Shown here in pieces: positions 45,850 to 56,300 of a stretch of DNA of 64,000 bases. A program made the translations under genes and the position numbers. The DNA is from Ancylothrix sp036704045 (GTDB taxonomy: Bacteria; Cyanobacteriota; Cyanobacteriia; Cyanobacteriales; Oscillatoriaceae). Each line of letters begins with the position of its first letter. Position 1 is the first letter of the stretch. The stretch is taken from contig DATNQM010000042.1 in assembly GCA_036704045.1 (NCBI GenBank), forward strand, positions 1-64,000, read 5' to 3'. A model generated the notes under the pieces. The model was not told the DNA's origin, did not search any database, and worked only from the letters and a program-made list of their open reading frames with translations.

Positions 45850-47286
45850 CTATGCAAATTGCTCTAAAATTACCTTGGCAGCTTGCCGGCCCGAAAGCGT
45901 CGCTCCTTCCATACTATCGATATAATCTTGCTGCGTGTAACTTCCCGCAAGGAAGAAATTACCCACAGGAGTCTTTTGTGCCGGCCTGTACAAATCCATC
46001 CCCGGTGCCTCCCGATACAAAGACTGGGCCAACTTCACCACACTGTACCACGTCATATTTAACTCCCGCGACGACGGGAACAAATCATGCACCTGTTTTA
46101 AAACGTGCTGAGCAATTGCCTCATTACTTTCTTTAATAAAAGGATCACCCGGAGTCAACACCAACTGCATCAGTGAACCCTCACCTTTGCGGTAGTAATC
46201 AGCAGGACTTGTTAAAGCCAAATCTGCAAAACACGAAAAATCTGCATCAGGAGTATAAAGCAAATTATCCAGCCCCACCGCTTCCTCTAATTGTTTGCGT
46301 TGTGCAGCATCGTGCATTTCTGTCACCCAACCATCAAAGCGTAACTGAACCGTTGCCACCGGCACCGCATCCAGCTTATAAATATTGTCAAACTCCGGCC
46401 ATTTACGCCACGCGCTGGGTAAAACCCGTTGTATTCCAGGGATATCACAGGCAAACACATAGGCATCCGCTGTAATTGTTTCCTCCGACTCCCCAGAAGC
46501 AACGCGAATTCCCGTCACACGAGTTTCACCGCCGCTTTCCTCAAACAAAATCTCCCTTACCCGGCGCCGCGTGTAAAATTTGCCGCCTCTATCTTCGATA
46601 TATTTAACAATTGGTTTGTGTAAATATTCTGCCGGTGAACCTTCCAACATTCGTAACACCGAAGCCTCAGTTTTTGTTGCAAAAAACTGAAAAATTGTCA
46701 ACATACAACGGGCAGAAATATTTTCACAATCAATAAACCCTAAAGCATAAGCAATCGGGTTCCACATCCGCTTAATACTGCCATCATTTCCACCTTGCTT
46801 GCGAAACCAATCCGCAAAACTGATTTTATCTAAATCACGGATTGTTTTCATTGCCCCATCAAAATCAATTAATCCCCTAACAATTGGACTTGTAGCAAGT
46901 GCCAAAGAATTAAAAAATTTATCTTGCAAAGATAGCTGAGATGTGGTAAAGAAAGCTTTTAAACCATTAAAAGGTGCACCAGTGATAAAGCGAAAATCCA
47001 GTTCACCCATCACTCCACCCCGGTTAACAAAAGTGTGAGTATGTTGTTTTAAACGCAGGTTTTCACCGGCGCCCACCTTTCGCATCAAATCAAATAAGTT
47101 GTAATAGCAGCCAAAAAAAACGTGCAACCCCATTTCAACATGATTGCCATCCCCATCAACCCAACTGCCAACTTTCCCCCCCACAAAAGGGCGAGATTCA
47201 AAAAGTTCGACTTCGTGACCGGCATCCACTAAATCAACGGCTGTGGCCATGCCTGCCAGTCCTGCACCGGCAATCGCTACACGCAT
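45850..47286 (-). CDS. zds: Zeta-carotene desaturase
   Basis: FAD-dependent desaturase converting zeta-carotene to lycopene, a plant/cyanobacterial-type (CrtQ/Zds) enzyme. The N-terminal dinucleotide fold is VAIAGAGLAGMATAVDLVDAG with ELFESRPFVGGKVGSW; other marks are HVFFGCYYNLFDLMRKVGA, NPIAYALGFIDCENISARCM and the C-terminal FLAGSYTQQDYIDSMEGATLSG. Length 478 is normal. ATG at 47286. It heads a probable two-gene unit with the SRPBCC gene. This is one of the strongest signs that the host is a cyanobacterium. Confidence 0.97.
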   Translation of the reverse strand: MRVAIAGAGLAGMATAVDLVDAGHEVELFESRPFVGGKVGSWVDGDGNHVEMGLHVFFGCYYNLFDLMRKVGAGENLRLKQHTHTFVNRGGVMGELDFRFITGAPFNGLKAFFTTSQLSLQDKFFNSLALATSPIVRGLIDFDGAMKTIRDLDKISFADWFRKQGGNDGSIKRMWNPIAYALGFIDCENISARCMLTIFQFFATKTEASVLRMLEGSPAEYLHKPIVKYIEDRGGKFYTRRRVREILFEESGGETRVTGIRVASGESEETITADAYVFACDIPGIQRVLPSAWRKWPEFDNIYKLDAVPVATVQLRFDGWVTEMHDAAQRKQLEEAVGLDNLLYTPDADFSCFADLALTSPADYYRKGEGSLMQLVLTPGDPFIKESNEAIAQHVLKQVHDLFPSSRELNMTWYSVVKLAQSLYREAPGMDLYRPAQKTPVGNFFLAGSYTQQDYIDSMEGATLSGRQAAKVILEQFA

Positions 47287-47636
47287 TTTAATCTTTCCCT
47301 TTAATTCTATGGAAACTGCTAGTTAATCCAGCATAGCAGTCGTTGTTACCGGTTGAAATTCTCTCATCACTAACAGGAAGGTTTCGGCTTTACAGTTTTA
47401 TCAGGTTTGGGCTTTTTCTTAAATTTTCGGCAGTTAAGGGAAAACTAGCGCCCTTGCCTCCCTCAGCCAATAAAGTTAAATGCTTATACAAACTGTCCTG
47501 CTAGGTCGTTTTCTGAATTCCAAAATTTTGCCTTATTTATTAATAATTTTCGTGCTTGTTTTGTTTAAAAAAATAACGATTTATTTAAAAGAAAATATTT
47601 TAAAATTTATCTTGAAACTTATATTGAAACTTTGAT
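47287..47636. other. 350-base spacer, no gene seen
   Basis: Holds the zds promoter side and the 3' end of the NarL-type gene. AT-rich, with long A/T runs around 47560-47620. I see no RNA gene or strong palindrome. Confidence 0.5.
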
Positions 47637-48302
47637 TTATTCCGCCTCTATTTCCAAAAAAGACAAAAAAGAATTAGCAACAATTGCAGCTTGGGTGCGG
47701 TCGCGCACATTTAAACGATGTAAAATACTTGTGACATGATTTTTCACTGTACCCTCAGAAATAAACAAATTTTTAGCAATTTCTTTATTACTTGAACCTT
47801 GGGCAATTAATTTTAAAATTTCCCTTTCTCTGGGGGTAAGTTCAGTCCAGCCAGGGGGTAAAGAAGAAGGCAAAGAGTGGGCCGGTGTAGTCAATTTTGC
47901 CATAATTTTTTCTACTAAACCAGGGCCAATTTGTGTATAACCTTTATCAACAGTTCTGATAGCAGCCGCTAATTCTTCGGTGGGCATATCTTTTAATAAA
48001 TAACCCATTGCCCCACAGCGCAAAGCATCAGCCACATACTCATCTTCATCAAAAGTTGTTAAAACTAAAACTTTTACTCCAGAAAAACGTTCGGAGATTA
48101 TTTTTGTTGCTTTTACTCCATCCATCACCGGCATATGAATATCCATCAACACCACATCTGGCATCAAAGTTTCCACTTTTTCAAGGGCACTTTGTCCATC
48201 GGATGCTTCCCCAACTATTTCTATATCTGGTTCTGTTTGTAGCACAACTTTTAAACCAGAACGAATTAAATTTTGATCATCCACTAAAAGTACACGAATC
48301 AT
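47637..48302 (-). CDS. NarL/FixJ-type response regulator
   Basis: Transcription factor with a receiver domain (MIRVLLVDDQNLIRSGL, phospho-acceptor Asp in PDVVLMDIHMPVMDG, LTTFDEDEYV, GYLLKDMP) and a LuxR-type HTH at the C-terminus (LTPREREILKLIAQGSSNKEIAKNLFIS, VKNHVTSIL). I chose ATG 48302, giving 221 residues; the frame is open 48 codons further but that part is hydrophobic and not conserved. No cognate kinase lies next to it. Confidence 0.95.
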   Translation of the reverse strand: MIRVLLVDDQNLIRSGLKVVLQTEPDIEIVGEASDGQSALEKVETLMPDVVLMDIHMPVMDGVKATKIISERFSGVKVLVLTTFDEDEYVADALRCGAMGYLLKDMPTEELAAAIRTVDKGYTQIGPGLVEKIMAKLTTPAHSLPSSLPPGWTELTPREREILKLIAQGSSNKEIAKNLFISEGTVKNHVTSILHRLNVRDRTQAAIVANSFLSFLEIEAE

Positions 48303-48732
48303 TTCCACACCCTCTTTCAACGAAAACCTCCTACTCCCAAAACCAAGGAGAATCAAAACCAGTAATATGCAGATATTACGATGAATTTTATCTCTTAGGG
48401 AAACGGCAGAGTGCCTTGTGGTGTCTAGGATAACCGTAGAAGACAAGGGAGTAAAGCTTTTAGGTGTAGGAGAAGGTTATTTTATAGTCAGGGATGGCAC
48501 CGTTACTAAAGTCATACCCGGACTCGTGACTTTTTCCTCATGCGTAATGGTTGCCGATAATATTATGATTGAGATAAGCCAAAACAAATTGCAACTGCAA
48601 GCGAACTAACAAACGCAGGGACTTAAGGTTAATTACCGAGAGATCCCTGTGTTGAGGAAAGTTGGGCAAAACCTATCTTTTTAAATAAAGTTTTTAGGGC
48701 AAGTTTTTAAGGAAAGTATCAAGGAGGATTTT
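48303..48732. other. Divergent regulatory spacer of 430 bases
   Basis: Between two divergently transcribed response regulators. A 63-codon frame starting GTG at 48418 (plus strand) encodes a mixed protein with no known family; without a ribosome site I do not call it a gene. The last 30 bases hold a purine-rich AAGGAGGATT ribosome site for the downstream gene. Confidence 0.5.
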
Positions 48733-49107
48733 ATGAGTACAGTTTTAGTTGTTGATGACAGTGCCACACTGCGAGAAATGCTTTCTTTACTATTGACAAA
48801 AAACGGAATTAATGTTATTGAAGCTTGCGATGGTGTGGAAGCAAAAGAGAAAATACAGTCCTCTTGTCCTGATTTAGTAGTGGTGGATATTGTGATGCCG
48901 CGAATGAATGGTTATGATTTCTGCCGGTGGTTAAAAAGTGACCCAAAAGCTGCGAAAGTGCCGGTGGTGATGTGTTCAAGCAAAAATCAAGATTTTGATC
49001 GCTATTGGGGGATGAAACAAGGGGCTGATGCTTATGTTTCTAAGCCTTTCCACCCCAATGAAATGTTAGAAACTGTTAAGGTTTTATTAGGAAAGTTAGG
49101 TCGATAA
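48733..49107 (+). CDS. CheY-like single-domain response regulator
   Basis: A 124-residue receiver-only protein: VLVVDDSATLREMLSLLL, phospho-acceptor Asp in DLVVVDIVMPRMNGYDF, switch residues in VVMCSSKNQ and the Lys in YVSKPFHPNEML. It lacks an output domain, so it works through protein contact, as do PilH- or CheY-type regulators of phototaxis in cyanobacteria. ATG at 48733 with AAGGAGG at 48721, a strong ribosome site. No chemotaxis gene lies nearby. Confidence 0.95.
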   Translation: MSTVLVVDDSATLREMLSLLLTKNGINVIEACDGVEAKEKIQSSCPDLVVVDIVMPRMNGYDFCRWLKSDPKAAKVPVVMCSSKNQDFDRYWGMKQGADAYVSKPFHPNEMLETVKVLLGKLGR

Positions 49108-49483
49108 AATTTTGGTTTTTTGATGGCCTAGGGGTTATGCTGGATGACGTTTTATTAAGGTAGAATAACTTTTTACCTCTACTTTTTTTGTTAACAGTGG
49201 GTCAAAACAACTATTAGAGATAATTCAGCCAGTTTAAATAATTGAAGGGACACATAATCAAGGAGAAAAATTCACCGATTTTGTATAATTGTAATTCGGT
49301 GTATTTTTGGAGGTGGAGTGAGGCAGGTTTTGGCAGATAAGCTTGTTTTTTTGAATTGAATTCAAAGGAGAAAATTGGCTTTCAAAAGTAGACATTCCTT
49401 AAATATAGATTGACAAATTAGTAATATTTTTGAATTAAAAAATGAGGGTGTGTTTATCAGCCACACACCCCACAATTGAGTGT
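49108..49483. other. 376-base spacer with terminator for the small membrane gene
   Basis: No gene seen. A stem GGGTGTG (49446-49452) with CACACCC (49464-49470) followed on the minus strand by a T-rich tract is a good terminator for the minus-strand gene ending at 49484. Confidence 0.6.
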
Positions 49484-49633
49484 TTACCAAAGCGGAAAAA
49501 TTGGCATTAAACTAATGGGTGCCGGTAACATTTCACCTCGAAAATCTAGCAGTTGTACAACTACTAAATAAGCAAGGGCAAGCAGTATAGAAATAACGCC
49601 GGTGATGATGGCTACAATTTTAGAACGATCCAT
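49484..49633 (-). CDS. 49-residue single-span membrane protein
   Basis: Translates from ATG 49633 to MDRSKIVAIITGVISILLAL..., with a single hydrophobic span (about residues 6-28, IVAIITGVISILLALAYLVVV) and a short tail LLDFRGEMLPAPISLMPIFPLW. A terminator follows the stop and the GGTTTG stretch upstream is weak as a ribosome site. I believe similar small proteins occur across cyanobacteria, but I cannot give a name; thylakoid micropeptides of the Psb/Pet type have this size, which is only an analogy. Confidence 0.65.
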   Translation of the reverse strand: MDRSKIVAIITGVISILLALAYLVVVQLLDFRGEMLPAPISLMPIFPLW

Positions 49634-49765
49634 TGGTTTGTGGTGGTTGATGAGTATTAATAAAAGTTTATATGCAAAAACCTATAATCAACCTCTCACC
49701 GGCCCCCCAAAAATGATAAAAAAATCGGTAAAGTAGGGAAGAATTACTTTTAAGGCTTAATTATT

Positions 49766-50746
49766 ATGGAATTTACTACCACATTAGAAACGCAACCAGC
49801 CTTTGATAACGTTGTGCCGGTCGTCCAAACCTACCAACTCAAAAAAGTTTATCGCACAGGCTTTTGGTTAAATCAAAAAATAGAATCCCTTAAAAGCTGT
49901 ACACTGACCGTGTATGAAGGAGAAACCTTTGGTCTTTTGGGGCCCAATGGTGCGGGAAAAACGACTCTCCTCAAAACTCTTCTTGGAATTATACGCCCCA
50001 CAGGAGGACGGGGGGTACTATTAGGAAAACCCTTGGGAGATCGCAGTGTAAAACAGCGTGTGGGATATTTACCAGAAAATATTTATTATTACGACACACT
50101 TACGGGCTGGGAATTTTTAGAATACACAGCCGGTTTATTTGGCATTTCTAAAACAACTACAAACCAGCGCATTCCCCAACTTTTGGAAATGGTAGGGCTG
50201 GCTGAAAAAACTGCCCAGAAAAAACAATTGCGGCAATATTCTAAAGGCATGGTACAACGCATTGGTATGGCGCAAGCCTTAATTAATGACCCCGATGTAG
50301 TGTTTTTAGATGAACCGATGTCAGGACTTGATCCAATGGGTCGGTATTTAATGAGAGAGATTATTCTTTCCCTAAAACAAAACGGAAAAACCATCTTTTT
50401 TAACAGTCATATTTTATCCGATGTTGAGCAAATATGTGACCGTATTGGAATCTTAGCAGAAGGCGAATTAATTAATAGTGGTTCCCTAGAGACACTGTTA
50501 GGAAACGAAGAAACGTATCATGTTAAAGGTAGAGGTGGAAACCCAGAAGTTATAAAACAGCGAGTTCCTAACTTAGAATTTGAAAATGGCTTTTGGCAAG
50601 GAAATTTAGAAGGAGATCCCCAAGACTTTTTAGCCAGTCTTAACCTCATGGGAGGTCAAATTTTGGGGCTGACTTTGGCAAGACAAAGTTTAGAAGAATA
50701 TTTTATGGAACAGTTACGGTTGCGGGGTATTCGTTCTAGTAGTTGA
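49766..50746 (+). CDS. ABC transporter ATP-binding protein
   Basis: A 326-residue ATPase: Walker A LLGPNGAGKTTLLKTLLG, signature YSKGMVQRIGMAQAL, Walker B DVVFLDEPMSGLDP and the H loop NSHIL. The C-terminal ~80 residues after IGILAEGELI resemble the extension of drug/lipid exporters (CcmA-type) and gliding-related ATPases. No permease gene follows; the next gene is a fasciclin protein, so the membrane partner must be encoded elsewhere. Substrate unknown. Confidence 0.93.
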   Translation: MEFTTTLETQPAFDNVVPVVQTYQLKKVYRTGFWLNQKIESLKSCTLTVYEGETFGLLGPNGAGKTTLLKTLLGIIRPTGGRGVLLGKPLGDRSVKQRVGYLPENIYYYDTLTGWEFLEYTAGLFGISKTTTNQRIPQLLEMVGLAEKTAQKKQLRQYSKGMVQRIGMAQALINDPDVVFLDEPMSGLDPMGRYLMREIILSLKQNGKTIFFNSHILSDVEQICDRIGILAEGELINSGSLETLLGNEETYHVKGRGGNPEVIKQRVPNLEFENGFWQGNLEGDPQDFLASLNLMGGQILGLTLARQSLEEYFMEQLRLRGIRSSS

Positions 50747-50837
50747 GTTTGGATAATGTCTATCTCTTGAAAGAGGACGTTAGGGAGTTTTTACTTGTAT
50801 TTCTAAAAAAGATACTGATGAAAAACAGGTAAAAAAC

Positions 50838-51254
50838 ATGGCTAATATCGTCGAGACTGCTACAAAGACTGGTGCATTTAAAACTCTTTTAACATTAGTT
50901 GAAGCTGCTGGATTGTTAGACCTATTAGAAAGTGAAGGGCCCTATACTGTCTTTGCACCAACTGATGAGGCATTTGAAAAACTGTCAGCAAATACAATTG
51001 CTTCTTGGATGGAAGATAAGCCTACTCTCAAAAAAATTGTCAGCTACCATCTTCTTTTTGGAGATGTGAGAACCGATAATTTTGTCGAGTTAAATTCTGC
51101 GGAAACAGTAGAAGGAGGCGTGGTAGGAATTGACCAAACTGGGGAAGGTTTTAAAGTCAATGATGCCAATATTTTACAAACAGATATCCTTGCAGATAAT
51201 GGTGTTATTCACGTTATTGATGGGGTTTTATCACCTTCCTTAGTTGCAGCATAA
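50838..51254 (+). CDS. Fasciclin-domain protein
   Basis: A 138-residue single FAS1 domain: TGAFKTLLTLVEAAGLLDLL, YTVFAPTDEAFEKL and the C-terminal GVIHVIDGVLSPS. FAS1 domains mediate adhesion in secreted proteins, but here no signal peptide is visible, so the protein may be cytosolic, as in several cyanobacterial homologues. ATG at 50838. Function not established. Confidence 0.93.
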   Translation: MANIVETATKTGAFKTLLTLVEAAGLLDLLESEGPYTVFAPTDEAFEKLSANTIASWMEDKPTLKKIVSYHLLFGDVRTDNFVELNSAETVEGGVVGIDQTGEGFKVNDANILQTDILADNGVIHVIDGVLSPSLVAA

Positions 51255-51272
51255 AAGTTAAATTGATGTTCT

Positions 51273-51295
51273 GCCCACCGCTATTAATGGTGGGC
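51273..51295. terminator. GC hairpin between convergent genes
   Basis: GCCCACC (51273-51279) with GGTGGGC (51289-51295), loop of nine bases, between the converging fasciclin and amylase genes. No T-run directly follows, so it may be a dispersed palindrome used as a bidirectional stop. Confidence 0.6.
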
Positions 51296-51306
51296 GGAGT
51301 AAGACT

Positions 51307-52764
51307 TTATGCAATAATGCAACCACTACGAGGAGGAATAGTTAAACTTACTTTGGTTGATTCTTCTTCAGTTGTCCAGTTAATTTCTGCTTTGCCATAA
51401 ACAACATTACTGGGCTGAGTTTTTAAAACACTAACAGAAAAATTAACAGTCACCTCTGCTGTTCCCACATTGACTGCAACAATTGTTTCCTCTTTGTTTA
51501 AAATACGAGCAAAAACGTAAAGGGTTCTTTCGGCACATAAAACTTCGTAGGTGCCGGTGCGAAGACTGGGATAAGTAAGACGCAGAGCAATGATTTTTTT
51601 GTGACAATTGAGAATATCTAAATCCCAATTTGCTTCGAGTGGAAAAGCGCGCCGGGAGTCGGGGTCAAGTTTCCCTGGCAAACCGACTTCATCACCATAA
51701 TAAATGCTAGGAGCACCGGGGAAAGTTAATAACAAAAGTGTGGCAAGTTCAACACTGGATTTATCACCACCGGCAATTGATATTAATCGCGCCGTATCGT
51801 GACTTGCCAATAAATTTAACTGGGTGAGTTGAATTTCCCAAGGGTATAATTCCAGCAAAGCTTGAATTTTTTGGGCATATTCTGGAGCAAATAAAGGCGG
51901 ATAAGGGCTATAGGCGACGTTTTTCAATTGTTCTTTATCGATACGATCACCGGCCGTAAAAGCAATTGTGGGGCCGGCAAATAGATAATTCATTACCCCA
52001 TCAAATTGCGTGCCATCCAGCCATTCTTGCGCCTCTGTCCACACTTCACCAACAATATAAGCATCGGGATTAATTGCTTTTACTCGCTCTCGAAATTCTT
52101 GCCAAAAACCCGGAGTTTTGACTTCAAAAGGCACATCTAAACGCCAACCATCAATGCCTAATTTAATCCAATGTTCGGCAATTTCCATGATATATTCCCG
52201 AACTTCGGGGTTATCATGATTAAAAACAGGTAAGGCGCGATTATCTGCCCAGCCGACATAATTAGCCGGTGCTTGATAGTTATAGGGAGCAAGGGGCCAG
52301 CCTTCAATTCTAAACCAATTTGTCCAGGGTGAACTCTGACCATTTTCTAAGATATCGTGAAAGAAGAAAATTCCGCGACTAGCATGGTTAAAAACACCAT
52401 CTAAAACGACTTTTATATTGCGTTTATGGGCAGCTTCAAGAAGTTCTTTAAAGGCAAGATTTCCGCCTAACATCGGATCGACTTGATAGTAGTCGTGAGT
52501 GTGATAGCGGTGGTTACTAGCAGATTGAAAAATGGGGGTAAAATAGATGGCATTGATGCCTAAATCTTGTAAATAATCGAATTGTTCCATCACCCCCCAT
52601 AAGTCACCACCTTTGTACCCATAAAGAGTTGGTATATCCTCCCAAGCTTCCCAAGTAGCATTTTTTAAAATCAGCTTGCGTGGTTGCTTGCTTTTGGCAA
52701 AACGGTCGGGGAAGATTTGGTAAAATACGGCGTGTTTGACCCAATCTGGTGTTTGAATTTCCAT
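51307..52764 (-). CDS. GH13 alpha-amylase family enzyme, neopullulanase-like
   Basis: TIM-barrel glycoside hydrolase acting on alpha-glucans. All four GH13 regions are present: DGVFNHAS, GWRLDVPFEV (nucleophile Asp), YIVGEVWTEA (acid/base Glu) and LLASHDTARL (third Asp). VFYQIFPDRF at the start is typical of the neopullulanase/cyclomaltodextrinase and glycosidase group. Length 485 without an N-terminal CBM34 domain. No signal peptide, so it likely acts on glycogen or maltodextrins in the cytoplasm; glgC is in the same window but 6 kb away. Confidence 0.93.
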   Translation of the reverse strand: MEIQTPDWVKHAVFYQIFPDRFAKSKQPRKLILKNATWEAWEDIPTLYGYKGGDLWGVMEQFDYLQDLGINAIYFTPIFQSASNHRYHTHDYYQVDPMLGGNLAFKELLEAAHKRNIKVVLDGVFNHASRGIFFFHDILENGQSSPWTNWFRIEGWPLAPYNYQAPANYVGWADNRALPVFNHDNPEVREYIMEIAEHWIKLGIDGWRLDVPFEVKTPGFWQEFRERVKAINPDAYIVGEVWTEAQEWLDGTQFDGVMNYLFAGPTIAFTAGDRIDKEQLKNVAYSPYPPLFAPEYAQKIQALLELYPWEIQLTQLNLLASHDTARLISIAGGDKSSVELATLLLLTFPGAPSIYYGDEVGLPGKLDPDSRRAFPLEANWDLDILNCHKKIIALRLTYPSLRTGTYEVLCAERTLYVFARILNKEETIVAVNVGTAEVTVNFSVSVLKTQPSNVVYGKAEINWTTEEESTKVSLTIPPRSGCIIA

Positions 52765-52846
52765 AGATATTGCATAGGTTTATCTTGGTTTAGGTTACTC
52801 AAATTGGGCCGGTTTTGTAATCTAGCTGGGGGTAGAAAATAAAAAG

Positions 52847-53224
52847 TTAAGTTTGGCCGTTGGATTTTTTGTTAGGAAATTTACACTTGATTTGTATTTC
52901 CACATTACTATCAGCATTACCTTGCACAATATAAGGGAGTCCCACACCTCCCCCCAAGTTCATGCCAAATTTTAGGCTAATTTCATCAATTTCTCCAGCC
53001 GAAAAATTTTTAAAAGAAGTCAACACATAACCAGTATAAGAGCGGATCATGCGTTGTGCTTTTTGCATTTGCATAATCGCATCAGTTCGCACGTCCCGCA
53101 CCTCATCATAATCACTATCCTCATCTTCACTGACTGTGACAGTTTCAATGTCAGTTATGTTTACTATAAGCTCATGAATTTTGCCGTCATCGCCTTTGAA
53201 AAGGATGGTTTCTTGTTGTGACAT
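52847..53224 (-). CDS. Trypco1 / CU044_2847-like small protein
   Basis: A 125-residue protein with the layout of the trypsin-co-occurring domain Trypco1 (CU044_2847 family): an acidic beta-rich N-terminus (ETILFKGDDGKIHELIV), an alpha-helix near IMQMQKAQRMIRSY, then the pattern DEISLKFGMNLGGGVGLP and a terminal strand NVEIQIKCKF. In published comparative genomics this domain accompanies NTP-dependent effector systems with trypsin or caspase peptidases. It lies divergent from the caspase-nSTAND gene, 148 bases apart, consistent with shared control. Assignment is from memory of the pattern, not a search. Confidence 0.6.
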   Translation of the reverse strand: MSQQETILFKGDDGKIHELIVNITDIETVTVSEDEDSDYDEVRDVRTDAIMQMQKAQRMIRSYTGYVLTSFKNFSAGEIDEISLKFGMNLGGGVGLPYIVQGNADSNVEIQIKCKFPNKKSNGQT

Positions 53225-53372
53225 GATTTTTTCCTCGCTAAAAAAAATTATGTATCTTTTTCGTAAAATTTTTGCTTGTACCCGGAAAATAAAGCTAGGG
53301 TGATGTTAATCAATTTTAGTCAGACGGGGTGCCGGTGCATTAAATCGCTATATTATTTTTAGGTTTAGTCTT

Positions 53373-56300
53373 ATGACTCGCTACGCCCTCGTTATTGGTA
53401 TTGCCCAGTATCAAAGTCCGAATTTATTAGCACTTCCCAAAGCTGTAACGGATGCAGAAGTTTTTGCCCAAGTTTTAGAAGACTATGGCGACTATAAAGT
53501 AACCAGGCTACCAGGACGAAGAAATGCGGACAAAAATCGCTTTGAAATGGTAGATAAAAAAGTCGGAGGCAAAGAGTTAGGAGAAGAATTAAAAAACTTA
53601 TTACTGGAACGCGGGGAAAATAGCGAAGTTTTGATTTATTATGCCGGTCACGGTTTTACTACATCAGATAATTTAGGCCGGCAACAAGGGTTTTTAGCCA
53701 CATCAGATTCCCAGTTAGAAATTAGCGGAGAAACCATCGTTTCTCAAAAAAATAGCATTTCTCTCGAAAGTCTCAACCAGCTAATTCAAGATTCAAATTT
53801 AAGCAGTTTGGTGATGCTTTTTGATTGCTGCCATAGTGGTTTTTTTCTGGAAAGTCAACTGGTACAAAAAACTTTATCTGCCTTTACTTCTCAAAAAGAT
53901 TACTATTTAATTACAGCTTGCCGAAGTTTTGAAACTGCTCGTTCTTTTAAGGGAGAAGCGCATACAATTTTCACCGGCTCTCTTTTGAAAGGATTAAGTC
54001 CAGAAAACACCGGCATTCACCGCCGAGTGACAGGAGATCGGTTATTTGATTTTATTAGTGGAGATTTGAAGAATTCCGCACAACAGGAACCGATTCGTTT
54101 AGGTTGGGGAAAATCGATTACTTTAGTTACTTATCCGCCGACAGAAAATAACCCTGAAAAATTGCCAGAGAGTTTTGCTGTAGATCGCAGTAATCCTTAT
54201 GTGGGATTGGCTTCTTTTAGCTTAGAGGAAAATGAGTATTTTTTTGGTAGAGAAACCGCCGTTAGAGATTTATTAGAGTTTTTGAAGAATGGCCGGTTTT
54301 TGGCAGTTATAGGGCCGTCTGGATGTGGGAAATCGTCTTTAATAAAGGCCGGTTTGTTGCCTCTTTTAAAGAAAAATGGGTTGCCGGGTAGTAGTGAGTG
54401 GCCGGTGGCTATTTTCACGCCCGGTACTCAACCTTTAGAAAATCTTGCCAGGGCTTTTTATCCCTCAAATAACAGCCAAAATTCAATTTTATTTATTGAT
54501 CAATTTGAAGAGTTATTTACGCTGTGTGACAATGAAGAACAGCGAAAAGAGTTTATTCACAGAATTACACAAGAAGCGACAAATACAGAGCGATTTACGC
54601 GAGTAATTTTGTCTATGCGCGGAGATTTTTTAGACCGCTGCGCGCAGTATCAAGAAATTGCGGATTTGGTGAATAAAACGCAGCCAACAACGTATATGGT
54701 AACGAAATTAACCCCAGCAGAATTAGAGGAAGCTATCGAAAAGCCGGCAACTAAACATGGGGTAGATTTTGAGTGGGGTTTGGTGGGAGAAATTATTGGG
54801 GATGTGGTAGATCAGGCCGGTGCTTTACCGCTTTTGCAGTATGCTTTGGCAGAGTTATGGCGCGTGTGTGTGAGTAATTCTAAAGAAGCAAAACCTCAGC
54901 TTGCCCGCGAATGTTACAAAAATATTGGTGGAGTTGGTGGCGCGTTAGAAAAACGTGCTGATGAGTTGTATCACAATTTAGAGCAAAGTGATAAAAAGCT
55001 GGTGCAGAAATTGTTTTTAGAATTGGTACAGTTAGGCGAAGGAAAAGAGGTAACGCGCCGCAGAGCAACTTGGGAAGATTTGGAAATTATTGCTGATTCA
55101 ACAGAGCAATTAGAACGGGTTACGAGACAATTGGCCGGTCAGCAACAACGGTTAATTATCACAGATGAAGATACAGTGGAAGTTGCCCATGAGGCGTTAT
55201 TAACTGAGTGGCGGTTATTGGTTAATTGGATTGAGGAAAATAGAGAGAGTTTACGGTTAGGGCGCCGCTTGAAGTCTGAGTGTGTGGAATGGGAGAAAAA
55301 TCAAAAATCTGAGGATTGGTTATTAGCGGATGCGTGGTTAGCTGGCATTGCAAAATGGGTAGAAAAAACTCAGCCGAGACTGTCAGGAATTGAGCAGGAG
55401 TTTTTGGCTAAGAGTTTGGAGAAAAGGGATAGGGAAATTCAATCGAAGTTAGATTCTGCAAAACGGGAAGCCGAAGCCGAAGCGGAAAGAGCCAAGGCTG
55501 CGGAAGCAATGGCTTTAGTGCAATTAGAAAAATCTATGGAAGCGCAAGCCAGAGCAGAAGCAGAAGCAAAAGCTGCGGAAGAAACAGCTAAGTTTCATAA
55601 ACAGCGCTCTAAGTTTACCGTAGCTGCCGGTGTTTTTATATCCTTATTTTTAGGATTAGGAATAGTGGCAAAACAACTTCAAGATAAAAACCAAAAAAGT
55701 CAATTGGTTGCTGCCGGTGCTTTGGTTGAGAATGCAAAATTTCTACATTCTCAAAACCCTGATCAATTAGAATTAGATGCAGTTGTGGAAAGTGTTAAAG
55801 CGTTGTCTGAACTAGATAGATTACAAATTAATGATCCCAAAAGTATTAGTGATTTACAAAACATCCTTAATGATGATGTTCGTGAGATTAATCGATGGCA
55901 AGCACATGATGATACCATTTATTCTCTTGCAGTTAATTCAGCGGGTACGCAACTGCTCACTGGAAGTGGTGATAAGAAAATCAAGCTGTGGGATAGTAAG
56001 GGAACGCTTTTAGCAGAATCACCACTTCAATCTGCTTTAATATATAGCGTCAAATTTAGCCCGAATGGTAAAACTATCGCATCAGCCAGTGAGGATGGAT
56101 ATGTAAAATTATGGAAGCAAGAAAACAAGCAATTAAAAGCTCAGAAAACTTTACCTCGTCGAGTAAACGCCAAAGTTTATGAGGTAGTTTTTCACCCTAC
56201 TAATAAAGATTTGATAGCTTATTCTAGTTCTGATGGTTTTATCCGTTTGTATAATATAAAAAATAGTCAAATACAAGAATTAGATGCTAGAAAATCTCTT

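Noticed and set aside
48418..48609. 63-codon plus-strand frame between the response regulators
   Set aside because: No ribosome site and no recognisable domain; kept only as a remark on the spacer.
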